Shown: positions 1-6,722 of the stretch, piece after piece
Layout: each line of letters opens with the position of its first letter
Numbering within the stretch: the stretch's first letter is position 1
Assembly: GCA_031267635.1 (NCBI GenBank)
Contig: JAIRYX010000515.1
Span: forward strand, 1 to 8,123
From: Planctomycetaceae bacterium
Lineage (GTDB): Bacteria > Planctomycetota > Planctomycetia > Pirellulales > Thermoguttaceae
DNA: 8,123 bases
Direction: 5' to 3'
The notes under the pieces: generated by a model
Databases searched by the model: none
What the model was told of the DNA's origin: nothing
Seen by the model: only the letters and a program-made list of their open reading frames with translations
Program-made: the position numbers and the translations under genes

Positions 1-132
1 GTGCGTTGCGTCGAAGATACAAAGCAATCTAAAAAAGGAATTAAAGTCAGCGACAAAGAATTAGCTCACGTGAAAATCCAAAAGCATGATTTTCACGGAG
101 AGTGGAACTATACGATTAAGAATGATATTTGA
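1..132 (+). pseudogene. ISAzo13-family transposase, C-terminal end (cut by window edge)
   Basis: The first frame is open from base 1 to a TGA at 130-132, giving 43 residues with no start inside the window. The tail contains GIKVSDKEL followed by FHGEWNYTI. This matches the characteristic C-terminal end of ISAzo13-family (Rhodopirellula-type DDE) transposases, which typically finish with a GIKVSD-E-L stretch and an FHG-WNYTI motif. The enzyme would catalyse cut-and-paste movement of its own insertion sequence; the DDE catalytic core lies upstream of the window. Whether the full transposase is intact cannot be seen. The stop codon lies about 25 bases before the sequence becomes recognisable as a DUF1559 gene, so the right end of the insertion sequence must fall at roughly 133-160. 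Recognition is by motif memory, not by a search. Confidence 0.8.
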
Positions 133-160
133 TAGGTTATTTGCGCACAGTTCCTTACCA
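133..160. mobile_element. Presumed right end of the ISAzo13-type insertion sequence
   Basis: This short stretch lies between the transposase stop and the first recognisable DUF1559 residues. It contains TTATTTGCGCACAGTTCCTT (137-156), which fits the position of a terminal inverted repeat. The left end and target duplication lie outside the window, so the exact boundary is an inference from the two flanking reading frames. Confidence 0.5.
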
Positions 161-942
161 CAAGTAATCACGGTACTTACCGAGATTCGCCGTCGTGGGT
201 ACAACGGCTATTCCCTTTTATGGAATTGCAACCACAATACGATGTGCTGTTATCGGCATTTAATCCGTCCGATAAAGTTTGGTCAAGCCATGTGTATAAT
301 ATTCGTGCGGCAAACGCCCAATGCGCCGCTCTTTATGACACAAAGATTAACGCCTTTCAATGTCCAACGCACGGCGGAACTTTCAGGGAAGAAAGCAAAT
401 ATGAACGTTGGTATATTTGCTATCTAGCAAATGCAGGACCGAACCGCTACAACGACACGTCAATCACTGTCGATGGCATTACTTATACAGGGGCGCCTTT
501 CAAGTTGGGTGAGAAAAGCGAAGCGTTCGGAAAAATTACTGACGGATTGAGCAATACTCTTTTCTTTGCCGAAGTGACGCCGCCGATTATATCGCCCGAT
601 AATCACACCTCATATGCAGATGGCGGCAGTAATAACGGGTTCGGTTTTACCGGTTTGGCAACTCCCAACACAGATAAAAATGTAGAGGACGGCGTCTATG
701 ACTATATTCGCGTTGCGGGAGCGGGTTGGATAGGAAGGGTCGGACGCGGTGGAAAAGCGGACGCTCCCAATCGCGTGAGCTATCATTATGAGCAAGCGAT
801 GACGGCGCGAAGTTTTCACACCGGCGGAGTCAACGTTGCAATCGGCGACGGTTCAGTACGGTTTGTCGGTGATACGATCCAACGAGCCGTTTGGCTTGCG
901 GCGTCAGCTTCGATCGACGGTCAAGCGGTAACGTTGCCGTAA
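157..942 (+). pseudogene. DUF1559 (H-X9-DG) pilin-like protein, 5' end lost to an insertion
   Basis: Frame 1 is open from 136 to the TAA at 940-942. From about residue NHGTYRDSPSWVQRLFPFME onward it reads as a DUF1559 protein. Visible hallmarks are the SWVQRLFPF(M/I)E segment, ITDGLSNTLFFAEV, and the C-terminal SFHTGG...GDGSVRF block that gives the H-X9-DG name. Family members normally begin with a type IV pilin-like leader (GFTLVELLVVIAIIG-type) and run about 300-370 residues. Here that leader and roughly 60-80 residues are missing, replaced by the end of an ISAzo13 element. The ATG at 220 is an internal Met of the FPFME segment and has no ribosome binding site, so it is unlikely to be a native start. 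DUF1559 proteins are abundant paralogues in planctomycetes, probably surface or secreted; their function is unknown. A shortened protein could still be made, but probably not exported. Confidence 0.85.
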
Positions 943-982
943 AAGAAAAATTGTATATTCCACAACGTGAGAACAATGTATT

Positions 983-1080
983 TTGTAGGGGCGACGCTTG
1001 CCGTCGCCCGATTTTGAGAAACGTTCTCCATTTGTAAACGTATTCCCAAATTCAAGGCAACCATAAGGTTGCCCCTACAA
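983..1080. repeat. 98-bp MITE-like repeat with two hairpins and 10-bp inverted ends
   Basis: The ends are perfect inverted repeats: TTGTAGGGGC at 983-992 and GCCCCTACAA at 1071-1080. Each end also forms its own hairpin. GGGCGACG (989-996) pairs with CGTCGCCC (1002-1009) over a 5-base loop, and GGCAACC (1056-1062) pairs with GGTTGCC (1067-1073) over ATAA. GTAGGGGCGAC-type palindromes are known as dispersed intergenic repeats in several bacterial groups. It lies between the DUF1559 remnant and the lipoprotein gene. The first hairpin could also act as a weak terminator for the DUF1559 transcript, although it lacks a good T-tract. Confidence 0.75.
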
Positions 1081-1170
1081 TATTGCAATGTTTATTACTG
1101 CCGATTATTTATGACTCAGTCGCAAACGCGGCTGTATTAGCTAACAACTAACTTAACCAAATTTTTGATT

Positions 1171-1587
1171 ATGTGCAGATTTTTATCTATGATTTTGTTG
1201 GCGTCGTTTCTTGCTTTTTCCGGTTGCGGAGAGAAACGATTGACGCTATCGGGCAATGTCTCATTTGATGGTGCGCCGTTAAATAACGGCGGAATCGTGT
1301 TTGTCTCAAAGGATAATCCCCAAACGGAGTTCAAAGAAAAGATTATTGACGGCAAATACACAATTTCGATTCCGGCGGTAACAACAGGCAATATGCTTGT
1401 CCGCATTTACGCAACACGCTTAGAGAAACCCAAAGACGGTGCAGTTTCCGAAGCCGAATTGAAACTTAATCCGTCAACCGGAATGACAACAATCATGTAT
1501 ATTCCGAAGCGGTACAATACGGAATCAACGTTAACGGCGGATGTGAGCCCGACCGCAACGGTATTTGATTTCCAATTGGAAAAGTAA
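1171..1587 (+). CDS. Small lipoprotein, carboxypeptidase-regulatory-like (transthyretin-type) fold
   Basis: This encodes 138 residues from the ATG at 1171. TTG at 1165 and ATG at 1189 are alternative starts, and none has a clear Shine-Dalgarno site. The N-terminus is a lipoprotein signal: a hydrophobic run MILLASFLAF followed by SGC, with Cys19 as the probable lipidated residue. The lipobox is slightly atypical, with Phe at -3. The mature part starts KRLTLSGNVSFDGAPLNNGG and later reads IIDGKYTISIPA, the pattern of small beta-sandwich lipoproteins called carboxypeptidase regulatory-like in planctomycetes. Such proteins have no known catalytic role and are predicted to be membrane-anchored in the periplasm. 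They are frequently encoded next to DUF1559 genes, as here, which supports an ancestral pairing with the upstream remnant. The 98-bp repeat now separates the two. The specific function is unknown. Confidence 0.8.
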   Translation: MCRFLSMILLASFLAFSGCGEKRLTLSGNVSFDGAPLNNGGIVFVSKDNPQTEFKEKIIDGKYTISIPAVTTGNMLVRIYATRLEKPKDGAVSEAELKLNPSTGMTTIMYIPKRYNTESTLTADVSPTATVFDFQLEK

Positions 1588-1713
1588 AAAAATGACTATC
1601 CTCCTCACGCTTGAAAATTTGGCTTTCATCAAACAAGGGACTTTGGGGACGTAATGAACGATCAACACTGTCTGAAAAGTCGAAATTTTAAGTGTGAAGA
1701 GGATACAAATATT

Positions 1714-2352
1714 TCATCGAATAAAATTCGTTCGTGCTTTGGGAAGTTCCGATTGTGGCGGTTGGATTGCGCCTTTGCCGTGTTCTATCAATTTTAGTAG
1801 CCACGCAATGTTTTGTCCCAGATTCCGCATCACCTGCATTCCTTCCGCGTCCTGCGCGGCTTCGCCGGGAACCATGCCGTGAACGACATTCCAATAACTG
1901 GAACCGATTGTTATCATTTCCGAAATCTGAAAATACTTGTTAATTTGATCAAATGCCGGAATACCGCCTGAACGCCGCACGGCAATAACCGACGCGCCGA
2001 TTTTATGCCGAAATAGCGAACCATTTGCCGCCGCAGCATAAAACGCGCGGTCAAGAAAAGATTTCACCGTGCCGTTCAAACCGGAATAATAAGTCGGCGA
2101 ACCAACGACCAATGCGTCCGCATCAAGCATTTCCGGTAATAACTCGTTGACCGCATCGTTGCTAATCGCGCATTGGCGGTTTTTATTTTCCGCACACTTT
2201 CCGCAAGCCAAACAGCCGCGAATTGACTTTTGACCAATCGTTGCAAATCCGGTCTCAATTCCTTCGTGTTCCATTTCGTGTAACACGGTTCTCACGGCAA
2301 GAGCCGTGTTGCCGTTTTCTTTTGGACTTCCGTTAATCGCAAAAACTTTCAT
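1714..2352 (-). CDS. Iron-sulfur flavoprotein / NADPH-dependent FMN reductase family
   Basis: This encodes 212 residues of the flavodoxin-like FMN reductase superfamily. The phosphate-binding loop GSPKENGNTA is at residues 8-17. A second FMN-contact segment, GSPTYYSGLNGTVKSFLDR, is at 84-102. Between them are four cysteines, C47-x2-C50-x2-C53-x7-C61, matching the compact C-x2-C-x2-C-x4-7-C motif that ligates a [4Fe-4S] cluster in archaeal and bacterial iron-sulfur flavoproteins. The C-terminal part (FDQINKYFQISEM, SSYWNVVHGM, RNLGQNIAWLL, ending RTNFIR) is typical of the longer flavodoxin-family proteins of anaerobes. It is expected to be cytoplasmic and to carry electrons between a reduced donor and an unknown acceptor; the substrate cannot be read from sequence. 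It is convergent with the lipoprotein gene and has no operon partner. The start ATG is preceded only by an A-rich, weak Shine-Dalgarno-like stretch. Confidence 0.88.
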   Translation of the reverse strand: MKVFAINGSPKENGNTALAVRTVLHEMEHEGIETGFATIGQKSIRGCLACGKCAENKNRQCAISNDAVNELLPEMLDADALVVGSPTYYSGLNGTVKSFLDRAFYAAAANGSLFRHKIGASVIAVRRSGGIPAFDQINKYFQISEMITIGSSYWNVVHGMVPGEAAQDAEGMQVMRNLGQNIAWLLKLIEHGKGAIQPPQSELPKARTNFIR

Positions 2353-2720
2353 TGTTCGTTCTTTTTCTAAATGCGACAGTAAATTGACCTGAAACCCTAC
2401 TACATTGAATTGACATGATGAGTATAATTACGATGTGCATAATAGACCTTTTCTCTAACTTCACATCAGGTTGTTTAGGAAAAATAGGTAAATACAAAAT
2501 AACTGTTTTTTGAATAGTGTTCGGTCTATTGATAGGGTTAGAGAAAAGGTCTAATGGAATTATACCAAATCTTTCCGAAAAATGTAATCCCATTTTTATC
2601 AATGATTTTGAACGTTCTGTGCAAGATATACTGCTGTTGGTCGAGCATCGTATCAACATTACGTTTAACGGTGCTTTACAATTTGGTATTTGGGTAAAAA
2701 CAAAAAATAAATAAGTTTAT
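2353..2720. other. Intergenic stretch around the 111-bp element; no supported gene
   Basis: Upstream of the flavoprotein start I find no convincing promoter pair. A TATAAT lies on the plus strand at 2423-2428 without a spaced -35. The 2554-2714 part has a short open frame on each strand, but neither shows a family motif I recognise. On the minus strand an NGITFFGKIWYNS-like stretch faintly resembles the C-terminal barrel of Mu-type transposases. I treat that as unsupported. Confidence 0.4.
2443..2553. repeat. 111-bp element with perfect 17-bp terminal inverted repeats
   Basis: TAGACCTTTTCTCTAAC at 2443-2459 is repeated exactly in inverted orientation at 2537-2553 (GTTAGAGAAAAGGTCTA). In addition, AATAGACC at 2441-2448 has an inverted partner GGTCTATT at 2523-2530, just inside the right end. 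There is no coding potential. The size and perfect ends suggest a MITE or the two ends of a deleted insertion sequence. No clear target duplication is visible. It lies upstream of the flavoprotein gene, about 90 bases from its start codon, so it could affect that promoter. Confidence 0.7.
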
Positions 2721-2905
2721 TAGCGCATGATGCCTAACGGCGGACGTCACACCGACTTATCTTATTCGGATGGGAGTGTTCAAAACAATATCGCACTTTG
2801 ATGATCACTGGAGGAACAGATATGTTTGCTGCAACAACACCAGAAGACTTGGCAACCGCTGTATCGACCAAAATAAATGGATATGCCGACCATAGCGACA
2901 CTTGA
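2721..2905 (+). pseudogene. Decayed fragment resembling a DUF1559-type C-terminus
   Basis: From about 2728 the plus strand reads MMPNGGRHTDLSYSDGSV and then QNNIAL before a stop at 2798-2800. This resembles the end of H-X9-DG proteins (RH..., DGSV, then N-IAL), though the His to Asp-Gly distance is shorter than normal. One base over, a 34-residue frame starts at 2801 (MITGGTDM...) and ends at 2905. It has no family I recognise and could be the frame-shifted continuation. No promoter or intact start is evident. The pattern is that of a deletion-riddled paralogue, but the match is short and could be coincidental. Confidence 0.4.
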
Positions 2906-2983
2906 ATGATTGGCCGCTTACAATACGTTACTTTATACCGCTTTCCTACCCCCCAATTCCCAAATCCCGTCCGCTTGGTATAG

Positions 2984-3070
2984 TAATGAATTATGGATTT
3001 TTAGCGGCGAGAAGTTATCACACTGGTGGCGCCAATAATCAGTAACGGTGAAGTGACTTCTTTACAATGA
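2984..3070 (+). pseudogene. DUF1559 C-terminal remnant with internal deletion
   Basis: One frame reads MNYGFLAARSYHTGGAN from about 2987 to 3036. This is very close to the GF-AARSYHTGGVN segment that immediately precedes the DGSV motif in DUF1559 proteins; compare ARSFHTGGVN in the remnant at 157-942. The frame then stops. In the adjacent frame, ISNGEVTSLQ followed by TGA (3068-3070) resembles the very end of these proteins (SNGGEV-SL). The simplest reading is that about 25 residues, including DGSV, were lost in a frame-shifting deletion. The remnant ends exactly where the upstream alternative ATG of the peptidase gene begins. Confidence 0.6.
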
Positions 3071-3161
3071 AATTTTTTCAAAAGATCAGAGGGATAAATC
3101 CACAAAATTCCCCACAACCCGATAATAAGTTTATTTTCATTTTCCTATACTTCCTTCAACG

Positions 3162-3166
3162 AAAGG
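3162..3166 (+). promoter_or_regulatory. Ribosome binding site deciding the peptidase start
   Basis: AAAGG sits 8 bases before the ATG at 3175. The upstream in-frame ATG at 3067 has no such site, overlaps the stop of the DUF1559 remnant, and would place 36 residues before the signal peptide. This favours 3175. Confidence 0.55.
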
Positions 3167-3174
3167 TAAAATAC

Positions 3175-6100
3175 ATGTCCTATCGAATCATCGCAACAGT
3201 CCTTCTCTCTCTTACAATCCCAATGACAAATCATTTTATCATGTCAGCTGAGGTCAACGATGTAACACACGGATTCGAACTTCTTTCTGTCGAAACAGTT
3301 ACCGAACTCAACTCGACAGCTTTGAAATTTAAACACGTCCAATCAGGAGCGTCGCTTCTTTATCTTTCCAACGATGACGATAACAAAGTGTTCGCCATCA
3401 CGTTCCGCACTCCGCCAACAGACGATTCGGGAGTTGCTCATATCATGGAGCATTCCGTACTCTGCGGATCGGAGAAATTCCGAACAAAAGAACCGTTTAT
3501 GAATCTTCGTAAAACGTCATTGCAAACGTTCTTGAACGCTTACACGGCGGATGATTGCACTGCTTATCCGGTCGCAAGCCGTAATGAAAAAGACTTACAA
3601 AATCTGATGAATGTTTATCTTGACGCGGTGTTTTTTCCGCAAGCGGTTCATGTTCCTGAAATTTTAATGCAAGAGGGTTGGCATTATCAGGTGGATTCCA
3701 AAACCGGAGAGTTGAAGTATAACGGAATCGTTTATAACGAAATGAAAGGAGCTTATTCCTCGCCGCAAACAATGCTTTATCGGGCAATCCGCAAAACAAT
3801 GTATCCCGACTCGACGTATGCCAATGATTCCGGCGGTTATCCTGACGCAATTCCAACATTGACAATGGAAAATTTTCGGAAATTTCACGAAAAGTATTAT
3901 CATCCGTCCAATGCGATGATTTTTCTTTACGGTAACGGCGACGTCGAAAAACACTTGAAATTTCTTGACGACGAGTATCTTTGTAATTTCAACAAAAAAG
4001 AGATTGACATTGAGATTCAATTGCAACCTATGTTCAATGTCCCCAAAGATGTTGTGACGGAATATTCAGTCAATCCAGAGGATTCCACCGCAAGCGGAAC
4101 GTTTTTGAGCGTTAATTATCTTCTTGACGCCGATGTGGAAAATGTGGAACGGTATCTCGGTATGGATATGCTCGCGTACCTTCTCGTAGAAAGCGAGGCG
4201 TCTCCACTCAAACGCGCTTTACTTGACGCCGGAATCGGAAAGGAAATCAACGCTTCATTCGACGGTTCGATTAAACAACCTTGTTTCTCAATCATCGTAA
4301 ATAACTCGGAACCGGAAAATAAAGAATTATTTCAAAAAATCGTTAATGAAACGTTACACAACCTCGTTAAAAACGGAATTGACAGCAAACTGATTGAAGG
4401 AGCTATTAACCGGAAAGAATTTCAACTCCGTGAATACATGGGCGGACACTTCGCCAAAGGAGTCATGATCAATATGCAGATGCATAAAACATGGGTCTAT
4501 AACGCCGACCCGCTTTTGCATCAAAGATATGAACCGGTGGTCAAAAACATTCGCGACAAAGTCCAAAACCAGTATTTTGAGAAGCTGATTCAAACCTATT
4601 TGCTTGATAACCTATCGTATGGATTGGTAACCGTGGTTCCGAAACAAGGACTTGAAAAGGCAAATGCCGACAAAATAAATGCGAAACTTATGGAAATCCG
4701 AAAATCCCTTCCAGAGCCGGAACTGGATGAAATCAGAGAAAAACAGCAGGTTCTTATTGCGCGTCAATCAGCGCCGGACGATCCCAAAGAGGTTGCCAAA
4801 ATCCCGCGTCTTGACCTGACAGATGTGAAACGAAAAGCGGAAGAAATTCCATTCACGAAGAAAAATATCGGCGACACAAAAGTTTTCAATGTCCATGACG
4901 ACACAAATCAAATCGCCTATGTTTCCGTTCATTTTGACGCAATGCAGCTTCCCGATACCGCTATTCCCTATGTTTCACTTTTGTCTGAAATTCTCGGACG
5001 ACTTGATACGGCAAACTTTACTTATGCTGACCTGAATAGCGAAATCGACATTCATACTGGCGGTTTTTCCACCTCTGTTACGACATTCCCTCTCAAAAAC
5101 AAGAAGAACGAATTTGCCGCAACATTTGTCGTCAATACGAAAGTCATGCTTCCTCAATTGAAAAAAGGTCTTGAGTTAACGCTTGAAATCATTAATAACA
5201 CAAAATTTGATAACATTGAACGTATCGAAGAAATCGTTCGTGAACAACGAGTCGCTCTTGAACAATCGTTGACGGGGCGAAGCGGTTACAGGATTGCTCA
5301 AACACGGGCTTTGTCGTATTTTTCTGGAATCAATGCGTATTGGGATAAAGTTTCTGGAGTCGGCTATTATCATTTTTTAGTGGAACTCGAAAAGAAACTG
5401 GACGCCGGTGACGGAGAACAAATAGCGGTTGCGTTGAAAAATTGCGCCGAAAAATTGTTTAACAAAAGTCATCAATGCACCATTACGGCAACGTTACCCA
5501 ATGATGATTTTGTTTCCTCGGAGCCGATCTTTGCCCGCTTTGAATCGCAGTTGCCCATAAAAACGGACAACGCTGTTTCAATAACGACTTTTCCTGTCAA
5601 CAAACAACTCAATGAAGCAATTGTCACGCCGGGACGTGTCCAGTGTGTGGTTAAAGCGGCGGATTATCAAATGGCAGGATTTGAATATTCAGGAAAAATG
5701 CTGGTACTCAATGATATATTGCGAACAGGTTATATCTGGGATAACATCCGTATTCTTGGCGGAGCATACGGCGGAGGATTTACCGCAGACCGTAGCGGTT
5801 ATTGTTCTTTCTGGTCATACCGCGATCCCCGTTTAAAAGAGACATTGAACGTTTTCGACAAAACGGCAGATTATCTTAAAAATTTGGAGTTATCCGATAT
5901 GGAATTAACCGACGCTGTCATTGCAACCATCGGCGGTATCGACAGACCGCTCACACCGCCTCAAAAAGCGGCTCGTGTTACCGCGATGTATTATTCAGGT
6001 TTGACAAACGAAGATTATCAACAGGAATGGGATGAGGTTCTTTCGACAACGCTTGACGATATCAGAAATTTTTCGACGATGTTTGAAAACATGCTCAAAC

Positions 6101-6183
6101 AAAACAATATCTGTGTTATCGGTAATCGTGAAAAAATAGAAACGGATAAGGAATTATTCAAAAATACTATTCGTATTCCTTGA
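3175..6183 (+). CDS. Exported M16C zinc metallopeptidase (presequence protease, PreP-like)
   Basis: This encodes 1002 residues from ATG 3175; an in-frame ATG at 3067 would add 36 residues. The N-terminus is a signal peptide: MSYR, a hydrophobic run IIATVLLSLTIPM, and a likely cleavage after MSA (residue 25). The inverted zinc motif HIMEH gives H89 and H93 as ligands and E92 as the catalytic base. The third ligand is E189 in YNEMKGAYSS, 96 residues after H93, the long spacing typical of PreP rather than of insulysin. Order: active M16 domain (about 45-220), inactive partner domain (about 225-430, with YHPSNAMIF), a long M16C linker region (about 480-740), then the C-terminal half with R859 and Y865 (R-x5-Y in RILGGAYGGG), which complete the active site, and SYRDPRL. 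PreP enzymes degrade unfolded peptides inside a closed chamber. Here the likely site is periplasmic or extracellular. The gene stands alone; length and motifs indicate an intact enzyme. Confidence 0.93.
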   Translation: MSYRIIATVLLSLTIPMTNHFIMSAEVNDVTHGFELLSVETVTELNSTALKFKHVQSGASLLYLSNDDDNKVFAITFRTPPTDDSGVAHIMEHSVLCGSEKFRTKEPFMNLRKTSLQTFLNAYTADDCTAYPVASRNEKDLQNLMNVYLDAVFFPQAVHVPEILMQEGWHYQVDSKTGELKYNGIVYNEMKGAYSSPQTMLYRAIRKTMYPDSTYANDSGGYPDAIPTLTMENFRKFHEKYYHPSNAMIFLYGNGDVEKHLKFLDDEYLCNFNKKEIDIEIQLQPMFNVPKDVVTEYSVNPEDSTASGTFLSVNYLLDADVENVERYLGMDMLAYLLVESEASPLKRALLDAGIGKEINASFDGSIKQPCFSIIVNNSEPENKELFQKIVNETLHNLVKNGIDSKLIEGAINRKEFQLREYMGGHFAKGVMINMQMHKTWVYNADPLLHQRYEPVVKNIRDKVQNQYFEKLIQTYLLDNLSYGLVTVVPKQGLEKANADKINAKLMEIRKSLPEPELDEIREKQQVLIARQSAPDDPKEVAKIPRLDLTDVKRKAEEIPFTKKNIGDTKVFNVHDDTNQIAYVSVHFDAMQLPDTAIPYVSLLSEILGRLDTANFTYADLNSEIDIHTGGFSTSVTTFPLKNKKNEFAATFVVNTKVMLPQLKKGLELTLEIINNTKFDNIERIEEIVREQRVALEQSLTGRSGYRIAQTRALSYFSGINAYWDKVSGVGYYHFLVELEKKLDAGDGEQIAVALKNCAEKLFNKSHQCTITATLPNDDFVSSEPIFARFESQLPIKTDNAVSITTFPVNKQLNEAIVTPGRVQCVVKAADYQMAGFEYSGKMLVLNDILRTGYIWDNIRILGGAYGGGFTADRSGYCSFWSYRDPRLKETLNVFDKTADYLKNLELSDMELTDAVIATIGGIDRPLTPPQKAARVTAMYYSGLTNEDYQQEWDEVLSTTLDDIRNFSTMFENMLKQNNICVIGNREKIETDKELFKNTIRIP

Positions 6184-6201
6184 TTTCTCTGATGGATTAT
6201 T

Positions 6202-6374
6202 GGGAACTTCTAAAAACCTCATTTTCAACAAATGTGACCGTTGAAAAATAAGGGCTTACGAATATTTTGGGAAGGTTTTTAGAAGTTCCTTAAATTTAAA
6301 TGAAAAATACAAGCACGCACTAACATTTTAATAACAACCATGCCATTGAAAAGGGAGGGTTTTTAGAAATTCCC
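6202..6374. repeat. Composite repeat with TGGGAAYTTCTAAAAACC-type inverted ends
   Basis: The left end GGGAACTTCTAAAAACCTC starts at 6202. The right end, read inversely, is GGGAATTTCTAAAAACCCTC, ending at 6374. An extra internal inverted end at 6273-6289 pairs perfectly over 17 bases with 6203-6219. Inside that 87-bp unit TTTTCAAC (6222-6229) and GTTGAAAA (6240-6247) form a further hairpin. The left flank ends GGATTAT and the right flank begins TTATCGG if the ends include one more T/A, a possible 4-base target duplication. The unit starts about 20 bases after the peptidase stop and may double as its terminator. It abuts a truncated IS66 gene. Confidence 0.75.
6291..6374 (+). repeat. Repeat copy A, inverted relative to the copy at 8005-8103
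   Basis: Bases 6322-6374 (53 bases, from AACATTTTAATAACAACC to AAATTCCC) are identical to the reverse complement of 8005-8057. Beyond that, TACAAG and TAAATTTAAATGAAAAA also match the other copy, interrupted by small indels. It forms the right part of the composite repeat at 6202-6374. Confidence 0.85.
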
Positions 6375-6515
6375 ATTATCGGAAGATGGCGGCTTGGACG
6401 AGTTGCCGGAGTTCTTTCGCAACACGACAAGATCAGCCCGTAACTCCGCAACGAGTTTTTTCAATGCGGCATTTTCTTCTTCAAGAAACCTGATGCGTTC
6501 TAAAACTTTTTCCAT
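6363..6515 (-). pseudogene. IS66-family transposase (TnpC-type), N-terminal fragment
   Basis: The 50-residue frame begins MEKVLERIRFLEEENAALKK, a short coiled coil, and continues to LRKNSGNSSKPPSSD. The N-S-x-N-S-S-K-P-P-S-S-D signature is diagnostic of the N-terminal region of IS66-type transposases. An intact protein would run several hundred residues further, with a zinc-finger-like region and a DDE domain. Here the frame leaves the gene right after SSD, where the repeat ending at 6374 begins, and stops after NGNF inside the repeat. The 5' flank on the minus strand (plus-strand 6516-6610) is probably the element's leader and end, but I could not assign a terminal repeat. The fragment cannot encode an active transposase. 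Confidence 0.85.
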
Positions 6516-6722
6516 AACGCGAATTGTACTATTTTCGCAAGTTCAATACAATACCCCCAAAATAAGCGTGAACGGGTGCGGCGGTAGACTTTGTCCTTGA
6601 ACAATCAGCTACAGGGATTTTAAAACCGCTTGAGTATACGAGCAACATAAAATTTCCCCTCTTGCATTTTTTACGGTAGCACATAAAATGATCAACATGA
6701 TTCGTAAGCGTTAACGTTACTC

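Noticed and set aside
220..942. Intact 240-residue gene starting at ATG 220
   Set aside because: The frame and its homology continue upstream of 220 (GTYRDSPSWVQRLFPF), the ATG is an internal Met, and no ribosome binding site precedes it.
2517..2714. 65-codon plus-strand frame, and an opposing minus-strand frame resembling a Mu-type transposase C-terminus
   Set aside because: The start lies inside the 111-bp inverted-repeat element, neither frame has a convincing family signature, and both are short.
6254..6709. GCTTACGAA (6254-6262) and TTCGTAAGC (6701-6709) as IS66 terminal repeats around the IS66 fragment
   Set aside because: IS66 ends typically read GTAAGC inward, but here both face outward from the fragment, and a 9-base match can occur by chance.
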